Positions 5,203-7,220 of a stretch of DNA of 7,220 bases are shown here, piece after piece (the first letter of the stretch is position 1; the number at the start of each line of letters is the position of its first letter). Both the position numbers and the translations under genes were made by a program. The notes under the pieces are model-generated. The model was not told where the DNA came from. It did no database searches and was given only the letters and a program-made list of their open reading frames with translations. The stretch is from Candidatus Poribacteria bacterium. Lineage in GTDB: Bacteria > Poribacteria > WGA-4E > WGA-3G. The stretch is taken from contig JAPPMR010000788.1 of the NCBI GenBank assembly GCA_028818995.1, positions 1 through 7,220 on the forward strand, read 5' to 3'.

Positions 5203-6828
5203 ATGCTCAAAAAAGTTATCTTAACGAGTATAATTTCGACAATCATATTTTTTAGCACTACATTTCTAATCACAAAAGCCAATGCAGCACAAGAACACAT
5301 AATAAAAACGGTATACTTCATCCCTAAAAACCGTCCAGTCCAAAAACACATACCGCCAAAATTATCAGATCAAATTAAACAAACTCAAGAATTCTACGCA
5401 GACCAAATGGAAATGCATGGTTACGGTAGAATGACATTTAAATATGAAAAAGATGTTAACAATAATCCTGCAATCCATCAAGTTATAGGTAAATTTGAAG
5501 ATGCCTATTACCACAATAACACTGTTGATAAAGTAGAAAGAGAAATAAGACAAAGATTTCATGATGTAGATGACAATATCTATATCATATCTATTGACGT
5601 TAGTAGCGGATTGATCGGTGGGTATTGCGGTAAAGCAAGATACGAAGGTGGCCCTGTTTTCATTCCGTCAACAGGTAATTGCGTCCGAGAAGATGACGTT
5701 GTAAATTTGGTAGCACACGAACTGGGACACGCCTTAAATTTACACCACGATTTCCGTGACGTGAAATATATCATGGCAAAGGGAGGCCCACAACGGACAC
5801 AATTTTCAGAATGTTCGGCAATGCTTTTGTCTGTTAGTCATTTCTTAAACAAAGTCCACACGCATGAGAATGCCAAAGGACAAATTGAGATGTTAACGCC
5901 AAAGACATACACTATCAACCACAGAGAACATAAGCTAAAATTCAAGGCAAGTGATCCCGACAAAATAAATCAAGTATTTTTAGAATACTCAACACCCGAT
6001 AGACTGGCAGGAATAGCAGATTGTAAATCCATATCTAATAAAATAACAACAGAAATAACGTTTGATATGCCCGACGATGCAATAAAGTCTCAAAAGACAC
6101 ATATATGGATACACGTCGTAGACATAAACGGTCATAAAACGACAAAGGAATATGAACTTACGGGTATACAAAAGAATGATTTAGGGTTCACATATATAAC
6201 ACTTGAACATGAAAACCCTAACTCACTTAGACCTATTAATCCTCAAATAGATTGGGGTTGGGATTGGGGTGGTTGGAAACATTTTTGGGAAAGAAAACCT
6301 GGTGAAAATGTTCCCCCGCGACCTCATCAAGGATTTTCTAATGTTTGGAATATTCCATTTATTGGTCAATGGAAACATTGGTTTTATGCTCATGTTGAAG
6401 GTCAATTTGTATATGATTTAACTTTGACAGAAAAAGATCACAAAGTTTTTGATGCTTATTTATATCTTCCAAGACCTTGTGGGGATATAGCGTCTATAGA
6501 CATGATTTGCAAAGCTGATAATGTAGAGATATTTCGCACAGGAATGGTTAAGTTTTGGGATGCACAGAATAAACATATCACATTTGAGATTCCTGAGAAT
6601 ACGAAAGAATTTGTTATAGAAATGGATGATGCAGGTGATGACGGAGTTTGTGACCACTACATAATAGCAAATGCAAAACTCTTAACAATTGAACCCAACA
6701 AACCAGATGAAGAAAAGGAAACTGATGAAAACGATGAAACAGATAAGACAGAAAAAGAGGAAGCAAGACGTGTTGACGCAAAATCAAAATTAGTTTTGAC
6801 GTGGGCAAAACTTAAAAAGAGTCAATAG
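5203..6828 (+). CDS. Secreted zinc metalloprotease (HExxH, metzincin-like) with Ig-like and NPCBM-like domains
   Basis: A 541-residue protein, probably exported. Residues 1-28 form a signal peptide: KK at 3-4, a hydrophobic core at about 6-23, and ANA before the likely cut near 28. The catalytic region covers about 30-220. HELGHALNLHHD (172-183) gives ligands H172, H176 and H182 with E173 as general base. N179 replaces the usual glycine of HExxHxxGxxH, and D183 follows the third His as in adamalysins. M191 in YIMAKG is a candidate Met-turn; C142 and C160 may form a disulfide. Residues ~225-325 look like an Ig-like beta domain. A Trp-rich linker (349-393) follows. Residues ~395-495 (FVYDLTLTEKDHKVFDAYL, then EFVIEMDDAGDDGVCDHYI and IANAKLL) resemble an NPCBM carbohydrate-binding module. 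A charged tail (499-524) ends with a short conserved-looking segment. The ATG is the first start after an in-frame TAA at 5194-5196; only a weak AGGT precedes it. The substrate is unknown. Neighbours give no functional clue. Confidence 0.93.
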   Translation: MLKKVILTSIISTIIFFSTTFLITKANAAQEHIIKTVYFIPKNRPVQKHIPPKLSDQIKQTQEFYADQMEMHGYGRMTFKYEKDVNNNPAIHQVIGKFEDAYYHNNTVDKVEREIRQRFHDVDDNIYIISIDVSSGLIGGYCGKARYEGGPVFIPSTGNCVREDDVVNLVAHELGHALNLHHDFRDVKYIMAKGGPQRTQFSECSAMLLSVSHFLNKVHTHENAKGQIEMLTPKTYTINHREHKLKFKASDPDKINQVFLEYSTPDRLAGIADCKSISNKITTEITFDMPDDAIKSQKTHIWIHVVDINGHKTTKEYELTGIQKNDLGFTYITLEHENPNSLRPINPQIDWGWDWGGWKHFWERKPGENVPPRPHQGFSNVWNIPFIGQWKHWFYAHVEGQFVYDLTLTEKDHKVFDAYLYLPRPCGDIASIDMICKADNVEIFRTGMVKFWDAQNKHITFEIPENTKEFVIEMDDAGDDGVCDHYIIANAKLLTIEPNKPDEEKETDENDETDKTEKEEARRVDAKSKLVLTWAKLKKSQ

Positions 6829-6941
6829 TTTCATAAGAAAAATAAGCAGGTAAGTAATCGAGAGTATAAAAATAATGCAAAAACAAATTAAACCACAAAA
6901 TATCCAAAACTACTAATTGCGATAATTTTACATTAAAGATA

Positions 6942-6968
6942 CACTTTGATCGGCGCGCTTACAAAGTG
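6942..6968. repeat. Inverted repeat CACTTTG / CAAAGTG
   Basis: Perfect 7-bp arms (6942-6948 and 6962-6968) around a 13-nt, GC-rich loop (GGCGCGC at 6952-6958). The GC-rich loop stands out in AT-rich DNA. No T-run follows. It may belong to the same intergenic repeat unit as the hairpin at 7004-7018. Confidence 0.4.
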
Positions 6969-7003
6969 CCAAATCAACGCCAAATGCGCGTATGGCATTC
7001 ATC

Positions 7004-7018
7004 GGGGTTGAAAACCCC
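7004..7018. repeat. GGGGTT-GAA-AACCCC hairpin, dispersed-repeat type
   Basis: Perfect 6-bp stem with a GAA loop, followed by TCCTACAAA. Short GC-rich palindromes with a CCTACAAA flank recall dispersed intergenic repeats I associate with this kind of genome; that recollection is unverified here. A neighbouring pair, AATGC (6983-6987) and GCATT (6995-6999), extends the structured region. It lacks a T-run and so is not a clear terminator. Confidence 0.45.
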
Positions 7019-7220
7019 TCCTACAAAAGAGATGTAGAATTCATACCAAAAACTTTAAACACTCCTAAGTCCTGATCATATTTATTAAAGTAGTCCAAAT
7101 ATAACAAAATTCTATCATGCAGGAACGCTTTTACGAAAAATAGCATTCAGTTTCGCTACGGTCTTTCTTCAAGCGTATGTATTGTGCCGTGCAGATAGCA
7201 TTCCAGCGGGGTACCATCAG

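Larger units (their letters stand above)
6829..7220. other. Intergenic region after the protease gene; possible gene tail at the edge
   Basis: No gene is supported in these 392 bp. Bases 6829-6930 are AT-rich and structureless, with no terminator for the protease gene. Bases 6942-7022 carry hairpin-type repeats (listed separately). At the right edge two minus-strand frames are open: one of 29 codons ending at a TAA (7131-7133), and one of 20 codons ending at a TAG (7156-7158), reading DGTPLECYLHGTIHTLEERP. Either could be the 3' end of a gene lying mostly outside the window, but both are too short to decide. Confidence 0.4.

Noticed and set aside
5198..5203. TATAAT as promoter of the protease gene
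   Set aside because: It overlaps the ATG start codon itself, so it cannot drive this start.
5365..6808. Minus-strand frames of 60-65 codons opposite the protease gene
   Set aside because: The protease has a signal peptide, zinc motif and domain structure in the plus frame; the antisense frames have no such features.
7004..7025. Rho-independent terminator for the protease gene
   Set aside because: The hairpin is 176 bp past the stop and is followed by TCCTACAAAAG and not a T-run.

Overview
The window looks like chromosomal DNA from an uncultured bacterium. The best guess is a Candidatus Poribacteria-type genome, and this is inference from protein style only: a secreted HExxH protease carrying a 'HDFRD..YIM' segment, an Ig-like region and an NPCBM-like C-terminal domain, plus GGGGTT-GAA-AACCCC intergenic hairpins. 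No rRNA, tRNA, CRISPR array or recognisable insertion sequence was found.

Left part (1-4232, all minus strand): a tightly spaced run glyA -> folC -> hppA. Gaps are 35 and 21 nt, so the three are probably co-transcribed. GlyA (serine hydroxymethyltransferase) loads one-carbon units onto tetrahydrofolate. FolC adds the polyglutamate tail that retains folates. HppA is a membrane pyrophosphatase that turns PPi into an ion gradient; only its N-terminal 521 residues lie inside the window.

Control region (4233-4560): a good sigma70-type promoter points left into glyA and another points right. Three similar 18-bp palindromes lie across them at 32 and 33 bp intervals, about three helical turns each. 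This looks like a multi-site operator controlling glyA and perhaps the divergent transcript. It is the most interesting non-coding signal here.

Right part (4561-7220, plus strand, visibly more AT-rich): a small gene broken by one missing base in an A-run (4561-5078; helix-hairpin-helix-like, function unknown); a 124-bp gap with a long imperfect inverted repeat; then a 541-residue secreted zinc metalloprotease with Ig-like, Trp-rich and NPCBM-like regions. The last 392 bp hold hairpin-type intergenic repeats and possibly the tail of a further minus-strand gene at the edge. Nothing in the right part links it functionally to the folate operon; it reads as an accessory neighbourhood beside a housekeeping operon.
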